Assembly (NCBI GenBank): GCA_963730995.1
Contig: CAVSUB010000009.1
Coordinates: 620,001-684,000, forward strand
Direction of reading: 5' to 3'
DNA from: CAVSUB01 sp963730995
Lineage (GTDB): Bacteria > Acidobacteriota > Vicinamibacteria > Vicinamibacterales > 2-12-FULL-66-21
DNA: 64,000 bases
Each line of letters begins with the position of its first letter. The first letter of the stretch is position 1. Positions 33,515 to 41,489 of this stretch are shown here, one piece after another. A program made the translations under genes and the position numbers. A model generated the notes under the pieces. The model saw only the letters and a program-made list of their open reading frames with translations. It was not told the origin of the DNA and ran no database searches.

Positions 33515-34031
33515 CATCAACCGTCTTCAGTGGCGGATTCTGATCGCCCATGTTGAAGCTCTGGGAGACGACCCTCGTACCAGGCTTCAGCTCCTTGTTC
33601 AACTTCGGAATCAGCTTCTGATTCAACGACGGCAGCAGGTACAAGGTGACTACCGTCGCCTCGCTGATGTCGGTCGTGAAGAGATCCTGATTCAGGATTT
33701 TCACCTTGTCGGTCACCTTCGCTTTCTGGATCCGATCCGTCGCCTCTTTCACCCGCTGGGGATCGATGTCGATGCCGACGGCGGTCGCGCCGAACTTCTG
33801 GGCGGCGGTGGCGACGATGATGCCGTCCCCGCAGCCCAGGTCGTACACGACGTCGCTGGAGGAAACTTCCGCGACCTTCAGCATGGCGTCCACGACCTCG
33901 GGCGGTGTTGGAACGAAGATGACGTCCGGGGTCCTGAGGGGTGGCGCTTGCGCGGCCTGCTGCGCGTGAACCGGCGGCATTAGGCCAATCGTGAGCAGCG
34001 CCATCCCCAACGAGAGCTGTCGAACACGCAT
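33462..34031 (-). CDS. Exported SAM-methyltransferase-like protein
   Basis: The protein has an obvious signal peptide (MRVRQLSLGMALLTIGLMPP, ending HAQQ) and then a Rossmann methyltransferase core: VVYDLGCGDGIIVATAAQKF for the SAM-binding motif I, IDIDPQRV for motif II, and FTTDISEATVVTLYLLPSLN for motif III-IV. About 172 mature residues. Because SAM is a cytoplasmic cofactor, export of a methyltransferase is unexpected. Possibly the protein is cytoplasmic with an uncleaved anchor, or binds another ligand. Its 3' end overlaps that of the dynamin-like gene by 53 bases, convergently. Longer start 17 codons upstream is possible. Confidence 0.8.
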   Translation of the reverse strand: MRVRQLSLGMALLTIGLMPPVHAQQAAQAPPLRTPDVIFVPTPPEVVDAMLKVAEVSSSDVVYDLGCGDGIIVATAAQKFGATAVGIDIDPQRVKEATDRIQKAKVTDKVKILNQDLFTTDISEATVVTLYLLPSLNQKLIPKLNKELKPGTRVVSQSFNMGDQNPPLKTVDVNGRSVYLWKTPLKETR

Positions 34032-34181
34032 CGAGAGGCTCCTTTCAGACGGAGTCGAGCAACGGTTTAGGACCCATCGCATTCGAGCTGTTTTGTTTGA
34101 CGAGCAACGTCACCTCAGGGCTCCTTCGATCCTAAGCCCGGCCGTGACCGTATCTGATTCCCTGCACGAACCTCGCCGGCC

Positions 34182-34757
34182 TCAGTATCCCATCTCGCGC
34201 TGGATTCCACGGACAATCCGCTCGAGCTCGTCGACGAGCCTGCCGCCGCCTGCTTCTCGATACGCCCGCACGAGTGACTCGTAGTACGCGAGCACATCGT
34301 CCGGGCTCACGTCGTAGCGTTCCCACACTTTTTCGCCGATGTTTCGGAGATCTCTGAGGATGCCGTACGTGTTGTGGACCTTGTCCGCGATTGATACGCG
34401 GAGGCTCAGAGAGGGGAGCGTCCGCGCGCGCTGGATGTACGCCTGCTTGCGGGCGAGCCACGAGGGCTTCGGGGTGTCCCACGAATCGGTGCAGTCCTCG
34501 ACTATGCGTGCAACTTCGTCTCCGAACCTCGACCGGATGTCGTCGAGTCGAGCCCGGCCGCCGTGGTCCTCGGCGGCATCGTGGAGCAGTGCCGCTACGG
34601 CTTCGTCCTCGCTTCCACCATCGCCGAGCACAATCGATGAGACACCCATGAGATGTCCGAGATAGGGCACCGAGGTTCCCTTCTTGAACTGCCCATCGTG
34701 CACCTCATGCGCGTAGCTGAACGCGAGATCCAGCTTTTTCGTGAGCGTTTCGCCCAT
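34182..34757 (-). CDS. HD-domain hydrolase, small alarmone hydrolase (MESH1-like)
   Basis: A 191-residue HD-superfamily protein resembling stand-alone (p)ppGpp hydrolases and the SpoT hydrolase domain. Landmarks: YAHEVHDGQFKKGTSVPYLG (first metal histidine), AALLHDAAED (HD pair), RSRFGDEVARIVEDCTD, and LRVSIADKVHNTYGILRDL with the last aspartate. The ATG used starts MGETLTKKLDLAFSYAH; a longer frame reaches 22 codons upstream but runs into the region divergent from rlpA. It may degrade an alarmone, but no synthetase domain follows. Confidence 0.84.
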   Translation of the reverse strand: MGETLTKKLDLAFSYAHEVHDGQFKKGTSVPYLGHLMGVSSIVLGDGGSEDEAVAALLHDAAEDHGGRARLDDIRSRFGDEVARIVEDCTDSWDTPKPSWLARKQAYIQRARTLPSLSLRVSIADKVHNTYGILRDLRNIGEKVWERYDVSPDDVLAYYESLVRAYREAGGGRLVDELERIVRGIQREMGY

Positions 34758-34815
34758 TCTGCCTCCGAAAGCTCGACCGTCGACTTTTGGCCCGGATCTT
34801 TCAAGAGTGGGAGAG

Positions 34816-35265
34816 ATGTCCATACGATGGCGCGCAGGACGCCCTCATCTAATCGTGGCAGTGCTGGCTGCGGCCCTCACGTTCCTCGGAGGCCGTTCGG
34901 CAGAGCCGGCTCGGCTGAACCCGACGGCCGACGTCCAGCACGGGCTCGCTTCGTATTATGGCCCTGGATTTCACGGTCGCGCGACGGCCAGTGGACGCAT
35001 CTTCGATCAGAGGCAGATGGTGGCCGCGCATCGGACGCTGCCGCTGGGTACTGTCGTGCGCGTGACGAACCTCGAGAACGGCCGCACGGTCACGCTTCGG
35101 GTGATCGATCGCGGGCCGTACGGCCGGAACGTTCGAAAGGGCACCATCATCGACGTCTCGAAGGGCGCTGCGCGGCGGCTCCGATTTCTACGTGACGGGC
35201 TCGTCTTCGTACGCGTGGAGGTTGTGCCTCCTGCAGACGTGGCACCTGAGGCGACTGCCCACTGA
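34816..35265 (+). CDS. rlpA: Septal-ring lytic transglycosylase-like RlpA protein
   Basis: A secreted double-psi beta-barrel protein. Start MSIRWRAGRPHLIVAVLAAA is the signal peptide; a longer open frame begins 25 codons upstream but overlaps the HD gene start. The RlpA core is complete: HGLASYYGPGFHGRATASG with the conserved catalytic-type aspartate region, AAHRTLPLGTVVRVTNLENG, and VIDRGPYGRNVRKGTIIDVS. Homologues cleave or bind peptidoglycan lacking stem peptides at division sites. No SPOR domain is present, since the protein ends 27 residues after the barrel. It is divergent from the HD gene. Confidence 0.9.
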   Translation: MSIRWRAGRPHLIVAVLAAALTFLGGRSAEPARLNPTADVQHGLASYYGPGFHGRATASGRIFDQRQMVAAHRTLPLGTVVRVTNLENGRTVTLRVIDRGPYGRNVRKGTIIDVSKGAARRLRFLRDGLVFVRVEVVPPADVAPEATAH

Positions 35266-35283
35266 CGGCTACAATGAACCTCG

Positions 35284-35775
35284 ATGTCAGACGGACCGTC
35301 TCAGGTCTACTCTGCGCTCGATGCCCTCGGCATCGCCTTCCAGCGTTACGACCACCCACCTGTCTTCACCGGTGAGGATGCCGCGCTCCACTGGGCCGAC
35401 ATTCCGGCCCGTGGGATGAAGAATCTGTTCCTGCGCAACAAGAAGGGGGACCGCCACTATCTCGTCATTCTTCCGATCGAGAAGGAGGCGGATCTGCGGC
35501 GGCTCGTGAAGTTGATCGGAGACGACCGATTCAGCTTTGCGTCGCCGGACCGGCTCGCCAAACACCTTGGGCTCACCCCGGGATCGGTGTCGCCATTCGG
35601 GTTGCTGAACAACCCGTCGCACTCGGTCCAGGTCATCGTGGACACGGACCTGCGCGGCGCCAGCCTGCTGATCTTCCATCCGAATCTCAACTCTCACAGC
35701 GTGACTATCAGCGGTCCCGACCTGGAACGATTCCTCAAATCGACCGGGCACGTGGTGAGGTGGATGAATCTCTAG
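35284..35775 (+). CDS. Prolyl-tRNA editing protein (ProXp-ala/YbaK-type deacylase)
   Basis: A 163-residue single-domain trans-editing deacylase that hydrolyses mischarged Ala-tRNA(Pro) or related species. It has the family order YDHPPVFTGEDAAL, KNLFLRNKKGDRHYLVILP with the catalytic lysine, and FGLLNNPSHSVQVIVDTDL. A C-terminal FHPNLNSHSVTISGPDLERFL block completes the PrdX pattern. It starts 18 bases after rlpA. It is convergent with typA. Confidence 0.88.
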   Translation: MSDGPSQVYSALDALGIAFQRYDHPPVFTGEDAALHWADIPARGMKNLFLRNKKGDRHYLVILPIEKEADLRRLVKLIGDDRFSFASPDRLAKHLGLTPGSVSPFGLLNNPSHSVQVIVDTDLRGASLLIFHPNLNSHSVTISGPDLERFLKSTGHVVRWMNL

Positions 35776-35797
35776 TGAGCTATCAGCTATCAGCTGG
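35774..35797. repeat. AGCTATCAGCTATCAGCT, family E copy 3
   Basis: A short array of the AGCTATC unit lies exactly between the convergent stop codons of the prolyl-tRNA editing gene and typA. It can form a hairpin and could serve as a bidirectional terminator. It matches the two other copies at 11458 and 15611. Confidence 0.75.
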
Positions 35798-35799
35798 CG

Positions 35800-37638
35800 T
35801 CAGTCCACCTTTTTCGGCCTCATGTTCTGCGCCAGCACCCGTTTGCGCAGCCGGATGCTCGACGGAGTCACCTCGACGAGCTCGTCGTCGTTGATGAACT
35901 CGATCGCCTGTTCGAGTCCGAGCCTCCGCGGTGGAATCAGCCGGACGGCTTCGTCCGCGGTCGACGCGCGCATGTTCGTCTGCTTCTTTTCCTTCGTGAC
36001 GTTGACGTCCATGTCACTGGCGCGCGCGTTTTCCCCGATGATCATGCCCTCGTAGACCGGAGCGGCCGGGTCGATGAAGATCTCGCCGCGCTCCTGCAGA
36101 TTCCAGATCGCGTAGGCGGTTGCCACTCCGGCGCGATCCGCCACGAGCGCTCCTGTCGTCCGCGACGGAATGGCCCCGTGCCACGGCTCCCACTCCGCGA
36201 AGAGGTGGTTCATGATCCCGGTGCCCTTCGTCTCGGTCAGAAACTGCGATCGGAATCCAATCAGGCCGCGCGCAGGGATCCTGAACTCCAGACGCACGCG
36301 GCCGCTGCCGTTGTTGACCATCTTCGTCATCGTGCCGCGACGCATGCCGACCTGCGCAATCACGACGCCCTGAAACTCCTCGGCGACGTCGATCACGAGA
36401 TCCTCGACCGGCTCCACGACCTGTCCGTTGACGGACTTGGTCACGATGTCCGGCCGCGAGACCTGCAGCTCGAACCCCTCGCGCCGCATCATCTCGATCA
36501 GAATCGACAGCTGCAGCTCGCCGCGGCCGAGCACCTTCATCTGCTCCGGAGTGTCGGTCGGCTCGACTTTGATCGAGACGTTGCCGAGCAGCTCGCGATC
36601 GAGCCGGTCTTTGATCTGGCGTGACGTCACGAATTGGCCGTCGCGTCCCGACATGGGCGACGTGTTGACCCCGAAAATCATCGACACCGTCGGCTCGTCG
36701 ATGGCGATCGGCGGTACCGGAATGCGGTGCTCCACGTCGGCGACGGTCTCTCCGATCGTGATGTCTTCGATTCCCGCAAGACAGACGATGTCTCCGGCGA
36801 ACGCGTCGTCGATGTCGATGCGCCGGAGCCCCTCGAAGGCGAAGAGCTTCGTGACTTTCGTGTCGTGGAACGTTCCATCGAGCTTGCAAACGGTGATCGG
36901 GTCGCCGACTTTCACCCGTCCGTTGAAGATCCGGCCGATCGCAATCCTGCCGAGGTAGTCGCTGGAATCGAGGTTCGCCACGAGCATCTGGAGCGGCGCC
37001 TCGCCATCACCGCGCGGCGGCGGCACCGAATCGACGATGGCGTCGAAGAGCGGACGGAGGTCCGGTCCCTGCTGCGCGGCTTCCAGGCTGGACGTGCCCG
37101 CCCGCGCGCTGGTGTACAGGACAGGGAAATCGAGCTGTTCCTCCGTGGCGTCGAGGTCGATGAAGAGGTCGTAGACCTCGTTGAGGACCTCCTGTGGTCG
37201 CGCGTCCGGCCGATCGATCTTGTTGATCACGACGATCGGGGTCAGTCGCCGTTCCAGGGCCTTGCGCAGGACGAACCGGGTCTGTGGCAGCGGTCCTTCC
37301 GAGGCGTCCACGAGCAGCAGCACGCCGTCGACCATGGACAGCGTCCGTTCGACTTCGCCACCGAAATCGGCGTGACCCGGCGTGTCGACGATGTTGATGA
37401 GGGTGTCGCGGTAGTGGACGGCGGTGTTCTTCGCGAGGATGGTGATGCCGCGCTCGCGCTCCAGATCCGTGTTGTCCATCGCACGCTCCGCGACCCGCTC
37501 GTTCGCGCGGAAGATGCCGCTCTGGTGGAGCATGGCGTCGACGAGCGTCGTCTTGCCGTGGTCGACGTGCGCGACGATCGCGACGTTGCGGCGGAGCGGG
37601 TTGGCGATGGTATGAGCGGTTTTCTGGTGCGGAGACAT
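35800..37638 (-). CDS. typA: Ribosome-associated translational GTPase TypA/BipA
   Basis: A 612-residue EF-G-like GTPase that helps ribosome assembly and stress translation. G domain: RRNVAIVAHVDHGKTTLVDAM (G1 at residues about 18-32), ERERGITILAKN (G2), VDTPGHADFGGE (G3), INKIDRPDA (G4). The domain order then follows EF-G domains II, III and V plus the TypA-specific C-terminus ending IELDDDELVEVTPSSIRLRK-like (segment EFINDDELVEVTPSSIRLRK). The start MSPHQKTAHTIANPLRR is chosen because the frame upstream (22 codons) contains no conservation. The upstream side is a family B inverted repeat. Confidence 0.95.
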   Translation of the reverse strand: MSPHQKTAHTIANPLRRNVAIVAHVDHGKTTLVDAMLHQSGIFRANERVAERAMDNTDLERERGITILAKNTAVHYRDTLINIVDTPGHADFGGEVERTLSMVDGVLLLVDASEGPLPQTRFVLRKALERRLTPIVVINKIDRPDARPQEVLNEVYDLFIDLDATEEQLDFPVLYTSARAGTSSLEAAQQGPDLRPLFDAIVDSVPPPRGDGEAPLQMLVANLDSSDYLGRIAIGRIFNGRVKVGDPITVCKLDGTFHDTKVTKLFAFEGLRRIDIDDAFAGDIVCLAGIEDITIGETVADVEHRIPVPPIAIDEPTVSMIFGVNTSPMSGRDGQFVTSRQIKDRLDRELLGNVSIKVEPTDTPEQMKVLGRGELQLSILIEMMRREGFELQVSRPDIVTKSVNGQVVEPVEDLVIDVAEEFQGVVIAQVGMRRGTMTKMVNNGSGRVRLEFRIPARGLIGFRSQFLTETKGTGIMNHLFAEWEPWHGAIPSRTTGALVADRAGVATAYAIWNLQERGEIFIDPAAPVYEGMIIGENARASDMDVNVTKEKKQTNMRASTADEAVRLIPPRRLGLEQAIEFINDDELVEVTPSSIRLRKRVLAQNMRPKKVD

Positions 37639-37659
37639 CCGACCAGTATACCGAGTATC

Positions 37660-37760
37660 GAGGAAAACCCTTACAGGAGAAGGGGAGGAGGGAGGATCTT
37701 TCAATAATCAAGATCTATTTGAGGGTTCTCCCTCCTCCCTTCCTTCTGTGATGGTTTTTC
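37660..37760. repeat. Inverted repeat, family B copy 3
   Basis: Left arm AGGAAAACCCTTACAGGAGA then AGGGGAGGAGGGAGG (37661-37695), right arm CTCCCTCCTCCCTTCCTTCT then GTGATGGTTTTT (37728-37759). The centre TCTTTCAATAATCAAGATCT is AT-rich. It matches the outer arms of the elements at 31410, 61115 and 29280. It starts 22 bases upstream of the typA ATG. Confidence 0.85.
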
Positions 37761-38096
37761 TTGTGCCCCGCTATCTCCCCAACCGGAAGCTCAGGCCAGT
37801 ACCCCGAGTGCTCGAATCGGGAACTGGAACGTAGACTTATTGGACCTCCATGAAGACGGTCACTCGAAGGCGGGTGCCTGGGCAGGGCCGAACTGGCGCC
37901 CGCCGACCTGCGGTTCCGGGTCGGTCAGGCTGGCAAAGCGAAGCCCTTGTGATAGTTAGACGGAGCAGTCTGCAAATTGGCTGCCGAAGTGTCCGATCAA
38001 CCGTGGAAGCCATTCATCCGTCCTATGCCTGTGACGGATCTCGAGGGCGGGTCGTCGCCGACGAGCCGCGGGCGTGGAGCCCCGCTGCATCAATAA
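37761..38096. other. Spacer between typA and the ECF sigma gene, no gene found
   Basis: This 336-base stretch has no convincing coding frame on either strand. Two GGAAC motifs at about 37820-37830 (GGGAACTGGAAC) resemble the -35 element of ECF sigma promoters and might serve an auto-regulated promoter for the sigma gene, but the -10 side is not clear and the distance to its ATG is about 270 bases. Confidence 0.4.
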
Positions 38097-38681
38097 ATGG
38101 TTGATGCCGAATTGATCGCGCGCGCGGCGGAGGGCGATTCGTCCGCCTTTCAAGTGCTCGTGGAGCAGCATCGATCGATGGTCTACCGTGTGGCCTATCA
38201 GTTCGCCGGCAACCACTACGACGCGGAGGACATCGCACAGGATGTCTTCATCAAGGTGTACCGGTCGCTGTCGCGCTTCCGGCAGGACTCCCAGTTCACC
38301 TCGTGGATCTATCGAATTGCCATGAACGCCTGTATCGATCACCGCCGACGGCAGCTGTCGGCGGGCGCTGCGCCATCCGGCGCCCGCTTCAACGAAGACG
38401 CCGAGCAGCAGATGGCGAATACTCCGGAAGACGGCCCGGGCCCGGAGACTACCGCCTATGCGGGCGAGCTCGGATCCGTGCTCGAGACCGCGATCGGCCG
38501 GCTGCCCCACGGCCAGCGGATCGTCTTCATCATGCGTCACTACGAAGGCTTGAAGCTCGGTGAGATCGCCTCGGCGCTCGGTCTTGCCGAGGGGACTGTC
38601 AAACGCCAGTTGCACGCGGCCGTTCATCGACTGCGGGCAGTTCTGAATGCCGCGAACGTCACGGTCGGTGGACGGCCATGA
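38097..38681 (+). CDS. ECF-family RNA polymerase sigma factor (RpoE-like)
   Basis: A 194-residue group-4 sigma factor. Region 2 contains LVEQHRSMVYRVAYQFAGN and EDIAQDVFIKVYRSLSRFR; the -10-binding part TSWIYRIAMNACIDHRRRQ follows. Region 4 is IGRLPHGQRIVFIMRHYEGL with the helix-turn-helix GEIASALGLAEGTVKRQLHA. The linker carries a polar loop (residues 85-120). It overlaps the anti-sigma gene start by four bases (ATGA), the usual arrangement for a sigma/anti-sigma pair. The stress it senses is unknown. Confidence 0.95.
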   Translation: MVDAELIARAAEGDSSAFQVLVEQHRSMVYRVAYQFAGNHYDAEDIAQDVFIKVYRSLSRFRQDSQFTSWIYRIAMNACIDHRRRQLSAGAAPSGARFNEDAEQQMANTPEDGPGPETTAYAGELGSVLETAIGRLPHGQRIVFIMRHYEGLKLGEIASALGLAEGTVKRQLHAAVHRLRAVLNAANVTVGGRP

Positions 38682-39511
38682 CAGGAATGAACCCACCAAA
38701 GTCAATTATGCCGTGCGAGATTCAGGCGTCCGGCGCGATCGAGCAGTGGTTCTACGGAGAGCTCGATCCCGACGAGCGCCGCGGGATCGAATTCCACCTT
38801 GCCGCGTGCGCGGAGTGCCGTGGCGCGCTCGACGAGCTCAAGACCATCCGCTCCGCGCTTGCAACGCGTCCGGTCATCACGGCTCCGCCCGGTGATGACT
38901 GGACGTCGCTGATGTCGCGAATCGACCTGGCGGTCGCGCACGAGTCACGGAGCCCGGCGAAGGTCGTTGCGATGCCGGCTCCGCGGAGCCGGCCGCTTCC
39001 GGCGTATCTTGCGATGGCCGCCGTGCTCACGCTCGTGACGGCGAGCGTCACGTATCTCGCGCGCCACAGGGAGAGCAGGCCGGCGGAGCCGGCCGCGGTG
39101 GCCGGAGTCGAGGTGCCATCCACAACGGTTGCGGCCTTGCCGGCGGCTGATCCCGGGACTCCAGCTTCGGCACCGCAGTCGGATCCGTTTGCGGCCGTCA
39201 GCGAGCAGCATTTCGAGCGATCGAAGCTCGTGATCCTCGGGCTGGCCAGCCGGGACCCGCACAACTCGTCGTCATCCGACTGGGCGTACGAGCGTCAGCT
39301 CGCGGGTGCGCTGCTCGACGATACGCGGCTGTACAAACAGGCGGCGGAATCCCGCGGGCTCGAGTCGCTGGCGGGCGTCATGTCGGATCTCGAGCTCGTG
39401 CTGCTGCAGACGTCGCTGTCCGATCAGCGTGATGCCGCGACGCTGGATCGGCTTCAGCGTCTGATTCGGCGGAGGGATCTCGTGTCGAAGATGCAGATGA
39501 CGCGGTTCTAG
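38678..39511 (+). CDS. Membrane-bound anti-sigma factor with zinc-finger ZAS domain
   Basis: The first 60 residues hold the zf-HC2 anti-sigma core with the zinc motif HLAACAEC (H-x3-C-x2-C). A transmembrane helix, LPAYLAMAAVLTLVTASVTY, separates it from an exported C-terminal region rich in A, P and S. The last 90 residues are helical, charged and unusual for such proteins. Topology: zinc domain in the cytoplasm holding the sigma factor, sensor domain outside. Site-2 protease RseP (2.6 kb) would be a natural releaser, but this is inference. Followed by GGTTC repeat array. Confidence 0.9.
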   Translation: MTGMNPPKSIMPCEIQASGAIEQWFYGELDPDERRGIEFHLAACAECRGALDELKTIRSALATRPVITAPPGDDWTSLMSRIDLAVAHESRSPAKVVAMPAPRSRPLPAYLAMAAVLTLVTASVTYLARHRESRPAEPAAVAGVEVPSTTVAALPAADPGTPASAPQSDPFAAVSEQHFERSKLVILGLASRDPHNSSSSDWAYERQLAGALLDDTRLYKQAAESRGLESLAGVMSDLELVLLQTSLSDQRDAATLDRLQRLIRRRDLVSKMQMTRF

Positions 39512-39604
39512 GGGTTCCAGAGGTTCCAAGGGTTCGAAGGTTCCGAAGGTTCCAGGGGTTCGAAAGGTTCCAGGGGTTCACGGGGTTCCAGAGGTTCGAA
39601 AGGG
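39508..39604 (+). repeat. GGTTCC/GAACC degenerate array, family D copy 2
   Basis: About nine units of GGTTCCA, GGTTCGAA or GGGTTCC, spaced 8-11 bases apart, all in one orientation, fill the gap between the anti-sigma and HEAT-repeat genes. The units match the arrays at 4706 and 43785 (in reverse). It begins right at the anti-sigma stop codon. It is not a CRISPR because the spacing and units vary. Confidence 0.85.
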
Positions 39605-39610
39605 TCAGCC

Positions 39611-40864
39611 ATGTTGTTCAAGGGTTGGAGGCGGGGCGTTGGTGGACTGCTCGTGGCCTTCGCGATCCAGGCGGGCGCTGCTGCGGCGGCGGCGCCGGAT
39701 TCCGCTCGACTGGGGCGCGCGAAGGACTACATTGCCGACGAGCAGTGGACGCGTGCGATCGCGGAGCTGCGGACCGTCGTTGCCGACCCGAAGGACAAGT
39801 CGCGCGACGAAGCGCTCTACTGGCTGGCCCACAGCCTGAACCAGGCGGGCGATTCCGCGGCGGCCATCACGACGATCCGTCGGCTCGAGCGCGAATATCC
39901 CACGAGCCTGTGGGTCAAGCCTGCCGGCTCGCTCCGGGTGGACATCGCGGTGCACCTGCAGCGCAGCGACGTGCTCTGGTGGATGGCTGTGCCGCCGGCG
40001 CCTCCGGCACCGGCCGCGGCCGGTGCACCGCGCGCGCCGTCGGTACCACCCGCGGCTCCGACACCGCCTGTCTTGGCGCCGCCGCCCGCTCCCGCCGTGC
40101 CGCCGCCTCCGCCGCCCGGCCATCGTCCTCTGCCGCCGCCTGCGGCGCCGCATGTCGCACCGGCGTTCCCGACACCGCCAGTGCCGCCCGCCGCCTGGCT
40201 GCCCGAGGAGTACCGCCCTGACACCGACATCCGCATCCAGGCGCTGGACAGGTTGATGGTGACCGATGCGACTCGCGTGATTCCGATCCTGAAGCAGATC
40301 GTGCTCGCGAGCGAGAACGCGCGAGAGGCGAGCCGGGCCTTGTTCGTGCTGGCCCAGTCCGGGGAGCCCGAAGCACGACAGACGGTGGTTCAGGTCGCCA
40401 TGCTCGCGTCGGAGCCGGTCCGTATCGCTGCTGTCAGGGAGCTCGGGCGCTTCGGCGGGCCCGACGCGTCACAGGACCTGATGCGGGTCTATGCGAGCAG
40501 CGATTTGGCGGTGAAGCTGCAGGTGGTGACGTCGCTCGGCGAGCGTGCCGAGCGAACGGCGCTCCTCCAGATCGCCAAGTCCGAGAAGGACCCCTCGGTC
40601 AAGGCAACCGCGATTTTGACGGCCGGACAAGCGGGGGGGCCGGAGGTCAAGGAGCAGCTGCGCCTGCTGTACAAGCAGGTCGGGATGGACGCCAAGCGGC
40701 CGATTATCCTCGGGCTGTTCAGCGCACGGGCGGAAGACGAGCTGATTCGGATCGCGGATGAGGAGAAGGACCCGCAGCTGCGGGCCGAGGCACTGATGCG
40801 CTTGCGGCTGCTCGGGACACCCAAGGCCAAGGAGTACCTCCAGAAAGCGGACGGGATCAGGTAA
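39611..40864 (+). CDS. Secreted HEAT-repeat protein with TPR-like start and proline linker
   Basis: A 417-residue exported protein. Signal peptide LLVAFAIQAGAAAAAAPDSA; then a TPR-like helical pair (AKDYIADEQWTRAIAELRTV, ALYWLAHSLNQAGDSAAAI). Next is a proline-alanine linker (residues 130-195), and then about six HEAT-type repeats from residue 205 (RIQALDRLMVTDATRVIPIL, AVRELGRFGGPDASQDLM, AILTAGQAGGPEVKEQLR, AEALMRLRLLGTPKAKEYLQ). It is likely a scaffold in the periplasm. It sits directly downstream of the sigma/anti-sigma pair and may belong to the same regulon. Confidence 0.82.
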   Translation: MLFKGWRRGVGGLLVAFAIQAGAAAAAAPDSARLGRAKDYIADEQWTRAIAELRTVVADPKDKSRDEALYWLAHSLNQAGDSAAAITTIRRLEREYPTSLWVKPAGSLRVDIAVHLQRSDVLWWMAVPPAPPAPAAAGAPRAPSVPPAAPTPPVLAPPPAPAVPPPPPPGHRPLPPPAAPHVAPAFPTPPVPPAAWLPEEYRPDTDIRIQALDRLMVTDATRVIPILKQIVLASENAREASRALFVLAQSGEPEARQTVVQVAMLASEPVRIAAVRELGRFGGPDASQDLMRVYASSDLAVKLQVVTSLGERAERTALLQIAKSEKDPSVKATAILTAGQAGGPEVKEQLRLLYKQVGMDAKRPIILGLFSARAEDELIRIADEEKDPQLRAEALMRLRLLGTPKAKEYLQKADGIR

Positions 40865-40996
40865 CATCCGAAAGCCCTTACGAATCGCGGAACGCGGGTG
40901 GCGCGTCGGGCCCTGAGAGGCCGCATTTTCCGCCCGTCTTCTGCCCATTGGGCGCCGGCCTCGATGGCCCCGCATTCGCAAGGCGTCCTTTCGGAC

Positions 40997-41489
40997 ATGC
41001 CGCACCCTGTCGATCCATCCGTCTCGCCGGAGCGCCGTCGCACCCTGGTTCTCCTCGTCAACAGTGTCGTCGCCGTCATCGGGGGCGCGCTCTCCGCGAC
41101 TGCTCGGCGTCTTCGCGCTGAAGCCCGCCGCGGCTCCTGCCAAGGACCGCTGGATCCGGGCTGGGGCGCTGAGCGACCTCGAGCCGCACGTGCCGGCCCC
41201 ACGCGTGCTCGTCGTCCCACGCGTCGACGGCTGGTACCGCGAACGGGCGCCGCAGACCGTATTCCTGGTGTGGGACGGCGACAAGCAGGTCCGCGCGATG
41301 TCCGCGACCTGCAGCCATCTCGGATGTCAGGTCCATTGGGATTCCAAGGGCAAGAGCTTCCGCTGCCCGTGCCACGGCGGCGTGTATGACGTCACCGGCA
41401 AGGTGGTGGAAGGACCGCCGCCACGCCCGCTCAACGTTCTCGATGCCCGGGTCGACACCGGCGAAGACTCGGTGCTGGTGCGATTGTGA
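40997..41489 (+). CDS. qcrA: Rieske iron-sulfur protein of a cytochrome bc complex, one frame break
   Basis: The 163-residue protein has an N-terminal membrane anchor (RTLVLLVNSVVAVIGGALSA), then LLGVFALKPAA in a frame shifted +1 near 41098, and the Rieske fold: cluster motifs ATCSHLGCQVH and CPCHGGVYD (two Cys, two His), followed by PPPRPLNV. The start ATG is the first before MPHPVDPSVSP; an upstream ATG at 40964 also fits. GTGA overlap with the cytochrome b gene. It electron-couples quinol oxidation to the b/c subunit next door. Confidence 0.88.

Noticed and set aside
37820..37831. ECF-type promoter (GGAAC) ahead of the sigma factor gene
   Set aside because: Two GGAAC motifs exist, but no convincing -10 element and a long leader; kept only as a weak remark.
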